Part shown: positions 36,055 to 44,511 of the stretch, piece by piece
Layout of the letters: each line of letters opens with the position of its first letter
Numbering within the stretch: position 1 is the first letter of the stretch
NCBI RefSeq assembly: GCF_014203365.1
Contig: NZ_JACHIS010000001.1
Location: forward strand, 3,348,001-3,412,000
Length of the DNA stretch: 64,000 nucleotides
Direction: 5' to 3'
From: Actinoalloteichus hymeniacidonis
GTDB lineage: Bacteria > Actinomycetota > Actinomycetes > Mycobacteriales > Pseudonocardiaceae
Made by a program: the position numbers and the translations under genes
Notes under the pieces: model-generated
Database searches by the model: none
Told to the model about the DNA's origin: nothing
What the model saw: only the letters and a program-made list of their open reading frames with translations

Positions 36055-37026
36055 ATGACCACGGCCCGAGCCGACGGCCCGGAGCCAGGCGAGAACGAGG
36101 AGCTGCTCGTGGAACGGACCGACGACGCCCCCAGACGGTCCCGAGGGGAACTGCGTACGGATCTGGTCGCGACCTCGGTCGAGCTGGTGATCGCCACCGT
36201 GCTGACCAGCGCGGTATTCCTGCTGCTGTACCAGCGGATCGAGGCGGACACCTCGGACACCACGCTGGTCATGCCCTTCATGAACGACGCCGCGATGCAC
36301 TGGCCGTACTGGCTCAGTCAGGCCTTCGGTTGGACCGCGCTGCTGTGGTCCTGGGTGACGGTGATGCTCGGACTCGCGGTCTCGGGTCGATCGCCCGACT
36401 GGCTCACCATCTCCCCCGCCCGGATGGAACGGCTGCACCGGTCCACCAGTCTGACCACGATCGTGCTGATCTTCGCGCACGCCCTGGTGCTCTCCTGGGA
36501 TCCGGCCGATCCCAATCTCGCGGGCAGCTTCATCCCCTGGATGTACTCCCACCCACCCGGTCGGTTCGGAGTGGCGCTGGGCGTGATCGCGTTCTGGTTG
36601 GCCATCCCGCTCGGTCTGTCCTTCTATCTCCGGCGGCGGATCGGCCCCCGCACCTGGCGCATCGCGCACCGGTTCGTGATCGTCGTCTACATCCTCGGGG
36701 TGTGGCACACCCTGTTGTGGGGGACGAATGTCTGGTTCGACGGCTGGGTGCGCTGGCTGCTGTGGGCGTTGCAGATCCCCGTCGCGGTGCTCCTGGTCGC
36801 GCGGCTGCTGGCACCGGCGCGGCGGGGTGAACGGCTGCCGCTGCGTCTGAGCGAGCTCCGGCAACGGTGGAGCGGCGGCACGCTGGCCCGGCTCGGTGGC
36901 CGGCTGGTAGCGGTGCTCGCGGCGGTGGCGCTGGTCGTGGTGGTGGTGACCGGTTCGATCGGCGGCCGGGATCGCGAGGACTACGACCGCACCCCGGCGG
37001 AGACCGGGCACGAACACGAGCACTGA
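36055..37026 (+). CDS. Ferric-reductase-like transmembrane heme protein
   Basis: A 323-residue membrane protein with about six TM helices in a ferric-reductase-like transmembrane domain. Two helices carry paired histidines with the spacing of bis-His heme b ligation: HRSTSLTTIVLIFAH and HRFVIVVYILGVWH. It lacks the FAD/NADPH domains of full-length ferric reductases, so it needs an electron donor or acceptor partner. It follows the SagB-type dehydrogenase by 68 bp on the same strand, suggesting the flavoenzyme and the heme protein could exchange electrons. ATG 36055 is chosen; GTG 36013 is possible and neither has a clear ribosome site. The C-terminus ends in a His/Glu-rich HEHEH tail. Confidence 0.82.
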   Translation: MTTARADGPEPGENEELLVERTDDAPRRSRGELRTDLVATSVELVIATVLTSAVFLLLYQRIEADTSDTTLVMPFMNDAAMHWPYWLSQAFGWTALLWSWVTVMLGLAVSGRSPDWLTISPARMERLHRSTSLTTIVLIFAHALVLSWDPADPNLAGSFIPWMYSHPPGRFGVALGVIAFWLAIPLGLSFYLRRRIGPRTWRIAHRFVIVVYILGVWHTLLWGTNVWFDGWVRWLLWALQIPVAVLLVARLLAPARRGERLPLRLSELRQRWSGGTLARLGGRLVAVLAAVALVVVVVTGSIGGRDREDYDRTPAETGHEHEH

Positions 37027-37338
37027 GTCGCTGTCCGACAGGGCGTTGCGCTCGGCCGTCTGCTGCCTTCTCGATTCGCCGAAGGCCGATGGCCGCGACG
37101 GAGCGAGGTTGGTCGCCGCCCTGCTCCAGCCCAACCGATCGGAGGCCGCACGCCGCGCTGAGAACCACCCGTGCCACGCGGCGAACCGCAGGCGACCTAC
37201 GGATTCGCTGCCCGGTATCCGATCGCGGCGTTCGGCTTCGTTCTCTCCGAACGGGCATCATCGCGCGCAGGCCGCCATCGCGGCTGTTTCATAGCGAGGC
37301 TCGACCGACTCCGCCTCCCGATCGCGCGAACCTCTGTC
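37027..37338. other. Gene-free stretch before sigma-factor remnant
   Basis: About 310 bp without a supported gene; open frames are short and lack codon bias. It may include further decayed sequence from the pseudogene that follows. Confidence 0.35.
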
Positions 37339-37606
37339 ATCGAGCGGGGCCATGCCGTTGCCGTGGCCATGTTCACCGATCCTCGCGACGGCCTGGCGTT
37401 GCTCCACGCCTTGGATGACTCGCGGTTGGCCTACGACCGGCGGCCCCCTGCGGCGCGGGCACAGCTGTTGGAGAAGGCCGACGGACTCGATGCCGCTCGA
37501 CATGCTTACCTCCGAGCAGCCCAGCCCGGCCACCGACGTGCACCACATGCGCTACCTGAACGCTCGAGCTCATCGACTTGGCAGTGGCCTCGACGCCGAC
37601 CGGTAG
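37339..37606 (+). pseudogene. Remnant of an ECF sigma factor (DUF6596 type), frameshifted and truncated
   Basis: The frame from 37339 reads IERGHAVAVAM, then DGLALLHALDD, RPPAARAQLLEKAD and GLDAARHAYLRAAQ. This is the C-terminal helical repeat region of the large ECF sigma factors with a DUF6596 domain, whose usual form is LNRAVAVAMADGP...GLALL. Around 37517 the homology jumps to the overlapping frame (ATDVHHMRYLNARAHRL), as expected from a frameshift. The N-terminal sigma-2 and sigma-4 regions are missing. This is therefore a gene fossil. Confidence 0.6.
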
Positions 37607-37913
37607 ACCGGCTGACGATTCTCGGGGCGAGGCGCATCGCTGCAAGGTTTTGCGGCGGCTCGAGACACGGCTAGCGCCCGCTCGGGCAATCAATCATGCA
37701 GAACAAGAACCAGTTCGTCGACGTCTCCCCCTTGACGATCAGCCGACCGCTCTTTACCTTCAGGAAACATCCACGTCACTCCTGCAAAATCTTCTCGACG
37801 TTTGCAAGAAAGCGTCAGCCACTCCTCGGCTACGCCAGTTCGTCTTACCCCTTCGGTCAACGGTCGCGGCGCCACGAGCGCCGGGCTGAGTCACGCGTTC
37901 CAAGGAGGTAACC
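37607..37913 (+). promoter_or_regulatory. Alpha-amylase promoter region with TGCAA repeats
   Basis: The 300 bp before the amylase gene contain CCTGCAAAA (37781-37789) and TTTGCAAGAAAG (37801-37812), two TGCAA motifs spaced about two helical turns apart. Streptomycete amylase and maltose operons carry comparable TTGCA-type MalR (LacI-family) sites. The assignment to a MalR-like repressor is inferred from this resemblance. No other gene is visible. Confidence 0.35.
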
Positions 37914-39758
37914 GTGAGATCGAATCCCCGCCCACGCATCGGTTCCGCCCGTACGGCGGCGCCCGACGCACGTCGCACGACCCGACGACGCAGATCGATC
38001 GGCGCATTATTCGCAGGCGCGATGGCGATGGTGATGACCATCGGCGCCGCCGTTCCCGCCCTCGCCGAGTCCCGGTCCGAGGCATCCCAGGCCGCCGGGA
38101 CCGTCTCCGCCGAACCGGCGCTGGCTCCGCCCGGCGACAAGGACGTCACCGCGGTGCTCTTCGAGCAGACCTTCGCCTCGGTGTCCCGCGCCTGCACCGA
38201 GGTACTCGGCCCGAAAGGCTACGGGTACGTCCAGGTCTCGCCGCCGCAGGAACGGATCCAGGGTTCACAGTGGTGGACGGCGTACCAGCCGGTCAGCTAC
38301 CGGATCGCCGGACCGCTGGGCGATCGAGCCGCCTTCCAGAGCATGATCGGTGCCTGCAACGACGCGGGCGTCGAGGTCATCGTGGACGCGGTGGTCAACC
38401 ACATGTCCGCAGGCTCCGGAACTGGCACCGGCGGCACGCAGTACTCGAAGTACGACTACCCCGGGCACTATCAGGACCAGGACTTCCACGGCTGCCGCCG
38501 AGACATCGACAACTACAACGACCGGTACAACGTCCAGCAGTGCGAACTCGTCGGTCTGTCCGACCTGAACACGAGCAGCGAGTACGTGCGCTCCGAGATC
38601 GCCGAATATCTCGACGATCTGATCGGGATGGGCGTGGCGGGCTTCCGCGTCGACGCGGTGAAACACATCGACACCGATGATCTCCGGGCCATCAAGGACC
38701 GACTGTCCGACCCCGGCGTCTACTGGGTCCAGGAGGCCATCTACGGCGCGGGCGAGGCGGTGAGCCCGAGCGAGTATCTGCAGAACGGTGACGTGCAGGA
38801 ATTCCGCTACGCGACCGATCTGAAGCGGGTCTTCAACAACGAGAACCTCGCGTACCTGGAGAATTTCGGCGAGGCGTGGGGATACATGCCCTCGGCGCAG
38901 TCGGGCGTGTTCGTCACCAATCACGACACCGAACGCAACGGGTCGACGCTGAGTTACAAGGACCAGGCGAACTTCACGCTGGCCAATGTCTTCATGCTCG
39001 CCCATCCCTTCGGCACCCCCTCGGTGCACTCCGGCTATGACTTCTCCAACCACGACGCGGGCGCGCCGAACGGGGGCGAGGTCAGCGCCTGCTACACCGA
39101 TGGCTGGGGCTGCCAACACGCCTGGCCGCAGATCGCCAACATGGTCGGCTTCCGCAACGCCGCAGGCGATACCGCCGTCACCCACTGGTGGGACAACGGC
39201 AACGACGCCATCGCCTTCGGTCGGGGCGACCGGGCCTTCGTCGCCATCAACCAGGAGAACGGCGGGCTCACCCAGACGTTCCAGACCGGACTACCCGCAG
39301 GCACCTACTGCGACGTGCAGCACGGCGGCCCGACGGGATCCGGCGGCTGCACCGGGCCCACCTACACCGTCGACGGCGACGGCCGGTTCACCGCGACGAT
39401 CGGCGCGCGCGACGCCGTGGCGCTACATGTCGGCGCCACCGGCTCCCCCGCTCCCGAACCGGGACGCGGCGGTGCCTCGTTCAGCGTGACCGCGAGCACG
39501 GTCTTCGGCGAGAACATCTTCGTCGTCGGCGACCGCGCGGAGCTGGGCAGCTGGAATCCGGCGGCCGCCCTGCCGTTGTCCGCCGCCGACTATCCGAGGT
39601 GGACCCGGGACGTCGCGCTGCCCGCCGGGGTCGTCGCGCAGTACAAGTATCTGCGCAAGGACGCGAGTGGGGCCGTCACCTGGGAGCAGGGTGGTAACCG
39701 GTCGTTGACCGTGCCCGCCACCGGAACGATCCGGCTGACCGATTCCTGGCGCTCGTAA
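37914..39758 (+). CDS. Secreted alpha-amylase, GH13 with C-terminal CBM20 starch-binding domain
   Basis: A 614-residue exported alpha-amylase. After a Tat/Sec-like basic signal region ([32 protein letters not shown]) comes the GH13 barrel with its four conserved regions: [22 protein letters not shown] (nucleophile Asp), WVQEAIYG (acid/base Glu) and [10 protein letters not shown] (stabilising Asp). Then follow domain C and a CBM20 starting near [25 protein letters not shown]. The layout matches streptomycete amylases of subfamily GH13_32. GTG 37914 follows AAGGAGGTAACC, a strong ribosome site. It degrades starch outside the cell; products may be imported by the sugar ABC system at 41-44 kb. 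Confidence 0.95.
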   Translation: MRSNPRPRIGSARTAAPDARRTTRRRRSIGALFAGAMAMVMTIGAAVPALAESRSEASQAAGTVSAEPALAPPGDKDVTAVLFEQTFASVSRACTEVLGPKGYGYVQVSPPQERIQGSQWWTAYQPVSYRIAGPLGDRAAFQSMIGACNDAGVEVIVDAVVNHMSAGSGTGTGGTQYSKYDYPGHYQDQDFHGCRRDIDNYNDRYNVQQCELVGLSDLNTSSEYVRSEIAEYLDDLIGMGVAGFRVDAVKHIDTDDLRAIKDRLSDPGVYWVQEAIYGAGEAVSPSEYLQNGDVQEFRYATDLKRVFNNENLAYLENFGEAWGYMPSAQSGVFVTNHDTERNGSTLSYKDQANFTLANVFMLAHPFGTPSVHSGYDFSNHDAGAPNGGEVSACYTDGWGCQHAWPQIANMVGFRNAAGDTAVTHWWDNGNDAIAFGRGDRAFVAINQENGGLTQTFQTGLPAGTYCDVQHGGPTGSGGCTGPTYTVDGDGRFTATIGARDAVALHVGATGSPAPEPGRGGASFSVTASTVFGENIFVVGDRAELGSWNPAAALPLSAADYPRWTRDVALPAGVVAQYKYLRKDASGAVTWEQGGNRSLTVPATGTIRLTDSWRS

Positions 39759-39793
39759 CCGAGCTGATCCACCGCCCCGGCAGGCGGTGACGA

Positions 39794-39821
39794 CGCCCGA
39801 TCTGCACACGCAGGTCGGGCG
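39794..39821 (+). terminator. Terminator after alpha-amylase
   Basis: Stem CGCCCGATCTGC / GCAGGTCGGGCG (one G-U wobble) with a 4-nt loop ACAC, 35 bp after the amylase stop, followed by TTCGTCGCTTTCG. Confidence 0.7.
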
Positions 39822-39869
39822 TTCGTCGCTTTCGGGCCGCCCCTCCCGGCCACACATGACAGGATGTGC

Positions 39870-39893
39870 TTATATAAGAGATGACTGATATAA
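39870..39893. promoter_or_regulatory. AT-rich inverted repeat, probable ArsR-type operator
   Basis: TTATATAAG and CTGATATAA form a 9-bp inverted repeat (8 of 9 matching) around a 6-bp spacer, in DNA that is otherwise very GC-rich. It lies 100 bp before an SRPBCC-family gene, a family usually controlled by and co-transcribed with an ArsR repressor. No arsR gene is adjacent. Confidence 0.5.
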
Positions 39894-39992
39894 ATCGGCC
39901 TTCATCTGGACCGTGCCACGACGACCACCGCGAGTCGGGTGCGGTGTGACGGCCCGCCTGCCACAGGCGAGAGGAAGGGAAGAACCACCGCC

Positions 39993-40643
39993 ATGAGCGA
40001 CATCGTCGACCAGATTCGCAACACCCACCGCGAGGTGGGCACCGGCCGCATCCCTGCGGGCGAGGGCTACACCGTGCTGCTGCGCAGGCACTACGACGCC
40101 GACATCGACGACGTCTGGACCGCGTGCACCGAGCCCGACCGGTTGGCCCGCTGGTTTCTCCCGGTGTCCGGCGACCTGCGGGTCGGCGGGCGCTACGAAC
40201 TTCGTGGCAACAACACCGGCGGGGAGATCCTGCGGTGTGAGCGTCCCACCTCGCTGACGGTGACCTGGGTGTTCGGCGAGACCCCGACCGAGGCAGACGT
40301 CACCGAGGTCCGGATTCGGCTCTCGGCCGCGCCGGAGGGCGGCACCGTCTTCGAACTGGAGCACACCGCAGTGATCGACGAGGAGCGTTGGAAGCAGTAC
40401 GGACCGGGTGCGGCAGGCGTCGGCTGGGACATCAGCCTGACCTCGCTCGGTCGATTCCTGGCAGGCATCCCGATCGAGGACCCCGTCGCGTGGGAGAACT
40501 CGGAGGAGGCCCGCGAGGTGAGCATCGCGAGCAGCCGGGCGTGGGGCGCCGCGTTCGAGGCTTCGGGGGCGAGCGCAGCGGCGGCCGCAGCCGCGACCGC
40601 GCGGACCACGGCGTTCTACGCACCGGAGCCCGACCAGGGCTAG
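39993..40643 (+). CDS. SRPBCC (AHSA1-like) family protein
   Basis: A 216-residue START-like protein. The segments YTVLLRRHYDADIDDVWTACTEPDRLARWFLPVSGDLRVGGRYEL and EVRIRLSAAPEGGTVFELEHT are the classic AHSA1/SRPBCC barrel pattern with the WxxxTxPxxLxxW motif. The family binds hydrophobic ligands, and AHSA1-type members are often stress-linked and paired with ArsR regulators. The C-terminus is an alanine-rich helix (ASAAAAAAATA) unusual for the family. The predicted operator at 39870 suggests regulated expression. Ligand unknown. Confidence 0.83.
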   Translation: MSDIVDQIRNTHREVGTGRIPAGEGYTVLLRRHYDADIDDVWTACTEPDRLARWFLPVSGDLRVGGRYELRGNNTGGEILRCERPTSLTVTWVFGETPTEADVTEVRIRLSAAPEGGTVFELEHTAVIDEERWKQYGPGAAGVGWDISLTSLGRFLAGIPIEDPVAWENSEEAREVSIASSRAWGAAFEASGASAAAAAAATARTTAFYAPEPDQG

Positions 40644-41055
40644 GCCGACGGCGGGCAGCATCCGCCGCCACGACCCCGCGTGAATCGCCCGCCTGCGCCG
40701 CAGGCGGGCGATACGTTTCGTCCCGGATTTCGATCTCCCGTCGACGTCGGGGTCGATATGCCGCTCGAATTTCGATTCGATCGACCGAGTCAACCCTCCA
40801 ATTCGACGCCGTTTCCAGCGAACGCAATTCGATCCCGCCGACTCGCAGCCGGCGCAGTCCTCGACGGCAATCGTCGGAATAACCGCCGCCGAATGTCGGA
40901 TCGCCTGCCATGATTCTTTTTTCCTCGACAATGGTGCGCTAGTGTCCGACGGCGCCGAGGCTTCGTCGAATGCACGTATCGACGGGCGGCGGCCACCATG
41001 GTCGACGGCCCTGGGTCGACCGTTCTCGCCGATGCGGTCGACGGAGGTTCACGGG
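40644..41055. other. Intergenic region SRPBCC / sugar ABC operon
   Basis: About 410 bp. It begins with the strong hairpin at 40684-40712 and then has moderately AT-richer DNA (40720-40940, including GATTCTTTTTTCC). No supported gene. The promoter of the sugar-transport operon should lie in 40900-41050, but I cannot pick out a -10/-35 pair or a clear LacI-type palindrome. Confidence 0.4.
40684..40712. terminator. Strong hairpin terminator
   Basis: Perfect inverted repeat ATCGCCCGCCTGCG / CGCAGGCGGGCGAT around a single central base, 40 bp after the SRPBCC stop. No T-tract, as usual in actinomycetes. Confidence 0.65.
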
Positions 41056-42333
41056 GTGCACAGCTCACGCGAGCGCGGCAAGCCGCTGCGATCACCCACG
41101 CCCGGTTCGTTCAGCAGAAGAAACCTGCTGCGTGGCACCGGCCTGGGACTGCTCGCCGCAGGCGGGATCGGCACCCTCTCGGCCTGCGGTTCCTCTCGGG
41201 ACGATGCCGCGCTGCAGTGGTGGGACTACATCATCGAGCCCGAACGGCAGGCGGGCGTCGAGGCCTTGATCGCCGAGATCGAGCAGGCTCATCCCGACAT
41301 CCGCATCGAACGCCGGGTCTTCCCCTATGCCGATCTGCAACCCGCGTTATTGCGCGGGGCGATTTCGGGCGAATTACCCGATATCGCGGTCGTGGATACC
41401 GTCCAGGTCGGCATTCTCGGCGGCTATGGCTTATTGGCCGACCTGACCGAACAGGTGCATCGCTGGGGCGAGGCGACCAACTACGTCCCTGCCGCCTGGG
41501 ATGCAGGCGTGATCGACGATCGGATTCTCTCGATTCCCAATAACAGCAATTGCCTGGCACTGATCTCCAACGTCGATCACCTGGAGGAGGCCGGTGTCGA
41601 GGTGCCCTCGGACTGGGCCGAGCTGGCCACGGTGGGCCACGCATTGACGACCCCGGAGCATCGGGGGCTCGCGGTCTGCGCCACCGCCTCGGAGGAGGGC
41701 GTCTTCCAGTTCCTACCGTTCCTCTGGCAGACCGGCGGCGATCTCGCCGACTTCGACACCTCGGGCGCCGAGGCGTTGGAACTACAGCAGCAGCTCGTCG
41801 CCGACGGCGTGCTGTCCGGGCAGGCCGTCGGGTGGACGCAGCAGGACGTGGCAGGCCAGTTCATCTCCGGAGCCGCCTCGATGATGATCAACGGACCGTG
41901 GCAGCTGCCCACGCTGCGCGCAGCCGAAGACCTGCGGTTCCGCGTGGACCCCCTGCCCGCCGGACAGACCAGGGCCTCCTGTCTCGGCGGCGAGGGCTGG
42001 ACGGTGATCGCGGGCTCGACGAAGGTCGACGCCGCCTGGCGGGTCATCGAGTACTCGCAGCGCCGCGAGGTGCTGGTGCCCTATCTGGACACCATGGGCC
42101 TGTTGCCCGCCCGAGCCGACCTGACCGATGCGGGCCCGTGGGCGCGCGACCCCGAGCTCCAGATCTTCCTGGCCGAGTTGCATCACGCCCGCCCGAGGGC
42201 CTACGGCGCGGCCTATCCGGAGATCTCCAACGAGGTGTCCCGCGCGCACCAGACGGTGCTCTCCGACCCGGACGCCGACCCCGCCGCCGTCGCCGCCGAC
42301 GCCTTCACCCGGATCGCGGGTGATCTGCCGTGA
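41056..42333 (+). CDS. Sugar ABC transporter substrate-binding lipoprotein
   Basis: A 425-residue extracellular solute-binding protein of the maltose/trehalose/oligosaccharide family (family 1). The signal region has a twin-arginine motif SRRNLLRG (about 20-27) and a lipobox LSAC (Cys 44), so it may be a Tat-exported lipoprotein. Family blocks: LQWWDYIIEPE, ALIAEIEQAHPDIRIE, LPDIAVVDTVQV, GAASMMINGPWQLP and GWTVIAGSTKV. GTG 41056 has GGAGG 8 nt upstream; longer in-frame starts would add a non-signal-like extension. It starts a three-gene importer; the sugar cannot be told, though the nearby amylase makes alpha-glucans plausible. Confidence 0.9.
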   Translation: MHSSRERGKPLRSPTPGSFSRRNLLRGTGLGLLAAGGIGTLSACGSSRDDAALQWWDYIIEPERQAGVEALIAEIEQAHPDIRIERRVFPYADLQPALLRGAISGELPDIAVVDTVQVGILGGYGLLADLTEQVHRWGEATNYVPAAWDAGVIDDRILSIPNNSNCLALISNVDHLEEAGVEVPSDWAELATVGHALTTPEHRGLAVCATASEEGVFQFLPFLWQTGGDLADFDTSGAEALELQQQLVADGVLSGQAVGWTQQDVAGQFISGAASMMINGPWQLPTLRAAEDLRFRVDPLPAGQTRASCLGGEGWTVIAGSTKVDAAWRVIEYSQRREVLVPYLDTMGLLPARADLTDAGPWARDPELQIFLAELHHARPRAYGAAYPEISNEVSRAHQTVLSDPDADPAAVAADAFTRIAGDLP

Positions 42334-43319
42334 CGAGGCCGACGGCGACCTCCGATGCCACCGACGAGCCGGGAACGGCGACCAGTCTGCACACGGCGAG
42401 GCCCGGCTCGCACCGACGGCGACGACGGGGGCATCTGGCGGCCACCCGGCGCACCGAGGGTCTGCTGCTCGCTGCGCCCGCGTTGGTCTTCCTGGCCGCG
42501 CTGCTGCTGTTCCCACTGCTCTACAACCTCGTCACCTCGTTCCTCGACGTCGATCTGGCGGGTCTGCTCGGTGAGGGGACCCCGTTCGTCGGCGGCGAGA
42601 ACTACCGCGCCGCCGTGTCGGAGTCGGACTTCTGGGCGGCCGTCGGGTTGACCCTCGTGTTCACCGTCGGTTCGCTGGTACTCCAATTCGGGATCGGGTT
42701 CGCGCTGGCGCTGCTGTTCGCCAGGGACTTCCCGTTCAACGGTCTATTGCGCTCCCTGATGCTGGTCGCGTGGCTGCTGCCGCCGGTGGTGAGCGGCTCG
42801 CTGTTCCGCTGGATGCTCGATGGCGACGTCGGCGCCTATAACGCGATCCTGCGCTCGCTGGGGCTGGACGCCCTGACCAATACCTGGCTCACCGACACCG
42901 GAACCGCGTTGGGCGGGGTGATCTTCGCCAACGTGTGGATCGGTGTGCCCTTCAACATGATCCTGCTGTTGGTCGGATTGGTCTCCCTGGACCGCGACCT
43001 CTACGCCTCCGCCGCGCTGGATGGAGCGAGTGCCTGGCAACGGTTCCGCTTCGTGACGCTGCCGCTGATGCGCCCGGTATCGGCGGCGGTGCTCCTGCTC
43101 GGATTGATCTACACGTTCAAGGCCTTCGACATCGTCTTCGTGATGACCGGTGGTGGCCCGGTGGACGCGACCCGGGTGCTGCCCCTGCTGGCCTACGAGC
43201 AGTTCTTCGAGTTCTTCCGCTTCGGCGAGGGAGCCGCGATCACGGTGCTGCTGTTGGTGATCCCGTTGGTGGTGTCCATCTGGTACGTCCGCCGGATCGG
43301 CAAGGAGGGCGATCGGTGA
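42330..43319 (+). CDS. Sugar ABC transporter permease (MalF/ThuF type)
   Basis: A 329-residue membrane protein with about six TM segments after a ~45-residue cytoplasmic N-terminus (GSHRRRRRGHLAATRRTEGLLLAAPALVF). It carries the BPD EAA-like loop DLYASAALDGASAWQRFRFVTLPLM and the ending QFFEFFRFGEGAAITVLLLVIPLVV, typical of MalF-like sugar permeases. GTG 42330 overlaps the binding-protein stop by 4 bp, and its own stop overlaps the next permease by 4 bp. Confidence 0.91.
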   Translation: MTRPTATSDATDEPGTATSLHTARPGSHRRRRRGHLAATRRTEGLLLAAPALVFLAALLLFPLLYNLVTSFLDVDLAGLLGEGTPFVGGENYRAAVSESDFWAAVGLTLVFTVGSLVLQFGIGFALALLFARDFPFNGLLRSLMLVAWLLPPVVSGSLFRWMLDGDVGAYNAILRSLGLDALTNTWLTDTGTALGGVIFANVWIGVPFNMILLLVGLVSLDRDLYASAALDGASAWQRFRFVTLPLMRPVSAAVLLLGLIYTFKAFDIVFVMTGGGPVDATRVLPLLAYEQFFEFFRFGEGAAITVLLLVIPLVVSIWYVRRIGKEGDR

Positions 43320-44143
43320 CCCGCACCCGCAGACCATGGCTGCTCACCGGCATCGCGACGGCGATCGTCGCGGTCTTCCTGCTGCCGCTCTATTGGATGG
43401 TCGCCACCAGTCTGAAGCGGCCGGAGAACGTCCTGGCCATCCCGCCGCAGTGGGTGCCGCTGCCGCCTTCGGGCGAGAACTACGCCTCGGCCATCGCCGA
43501 TCCACTGCTGACGCAGGCGTTGCTGAGTAGCGCGATCATCGCCCTGGGGACGACGATCCTCACACTGCTGCTGGCCGCGCCGCTCACCTATGCGATCACT
43601 CGGACGGGGGTGCCGGGCTCCCGTTCGATGCTGTTGGCCATGATGGTGGCCCAGCTGCTGCCCAGCATCGTGTTGGCGGCGCCGTTGCTGCTGCTCATGC
43701 GCATCATCGGCCTCACCGACACTCACCTTGGGCTCATCCTGGCCGACACCACGCTGACGCTGCCGTTCGCCGTGATCGTGCTGCGGCCGCTGATGGCCGC
43801 GCTGCCCATGGAGTTGGAGGAGGCCGCCAGGATGGACGGGGCCTCGATGGTGGACGTGCTGCGGCGGGTGGTGCTGCCGGTGCTGCGTCCCGGACTGATC
43901 GCGGCGGGCGCCTTCGCGTTCCTGCTGGCCTGGGGCGAGTTCGTCTTCGGTATCACCCTGGCCAGTTCGGAGTCGGTGCAGCCGGTCACCGTGCTGCTGA
44001 ACTCCTTCGTCGGCCGGTACGGAACGGCCTGGGGATCGTTGATGGCTGTGGCGACGCTGATCAGCGTCCCGATCGTGCTGATCTTCGCGGCGTTCCAGCG
44101 TTTCATCGTCAGCGGTCTCACCTCGGGCAGCGTCAAGGCCTGA
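43316..44143 (+). CDS. Sugar ABC transporter permease (MalG/ThuG type)
   Basis: A 275-residue membrane protein with six TM helices and the MalG-type EAA loop ELEEAARMDGASMVDVLRRVVLPVLRPG. GTG 43316 overlaps the upstream permease stop by 4 bp. The first TM (WLLTGIATAIVAVFLLPLYWMVATSLK) is followed by the PPQWVPLPPSGENY loop typical of carbohydrate permeases. No ATPase gene follows. In actinomycetes a shared ATPase (MsiK) often serves several such importers, so one encoded elsewhere is expected. Confidence 0.92.
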   Translation: MTRTRRPWLLTGIATAIVAVFLLPLYWMVATSLKRPENVLAIPPQWVPLPPSGENYASAIADPLLTQALLSSAIIALGTTILTLLLAAPLTYAITRTGVPGSRSMLLAMMVAQLLPSIVLAAPLLLLMRIIGLTDTHLGLILADTTLTLPFAVIVLRPLMAALPMELEEAARMDGASMVDVLRRVVLPVLRPGLIAAGAFAFLLAWGEFVFGITLASSESVQPVTVLLNSFVGRYGTAWGSLMAVATLISVPIVLIFAAFQRFIVSGLTSGSVKA

Positions 44144-44283
44144 CCACATCCGTCGCCGCCGTGATGCCGGTCGGAGCGGACTACGAAACGGCGGCGACTC
44201 GACACGGTCTCGAAGTGGCAGCGAAGCACTTGAACGACGCTTCCGACGTCTTCCGCTGCGCGAGGTGATGGGTTACGTTCGAA

Positions 44284-44410
44284 TCGGCCGTCACTCCAAT
44301 GAGGACGGTGCAGTTTCTGCTGCGCGATGGGGGAAGCCGGTGCGAATCCGGCGCTGACCCGCAACCGTGAGCGCCTGCCTGTGGCAGGTGCGAGTCGGAC
44401 TGCCCATCGT
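44284..44410 (+). ncRNA. Cobalamin riboswitch
   Basis: The leader contains the conserved cobalamin (B12) riboswitch core: GGGGAAGCCGGTGCGAATCC, then GGCGCTGACCCGCAACCGTG, an optional hairpin GCGCCTGCCTGTGGCAGGTGC, and the 3' element GAGTCGGACTGCCC. It lies 102 nt upstream of the first of three exported-protein genes on the same strand. B12 binding should reduce expression of the operon. This is the only metabolite riboswitch I recognise in the window. Confidence 0.93.
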
Positions 44411-44511
44411 GCCGCATTGTCCAGCTCCTCTGTCGTGGAATGCAGCGCGGAGCTTCGGAGCCGATCGGCTCCGGACTGCGGTCTGCGGTGAACCGAAGGG
44501 AACTCCAGGCC

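Noticed and set aside
39870-40931. 353-codon open frame on the minus strand over the SRPBCC gene
   Set aside because: Arginine-rich mirror frame; the plus-strand protein has a clear SRPBCC pattern, and an operator-like repeat lies inside this supposed frame's end.
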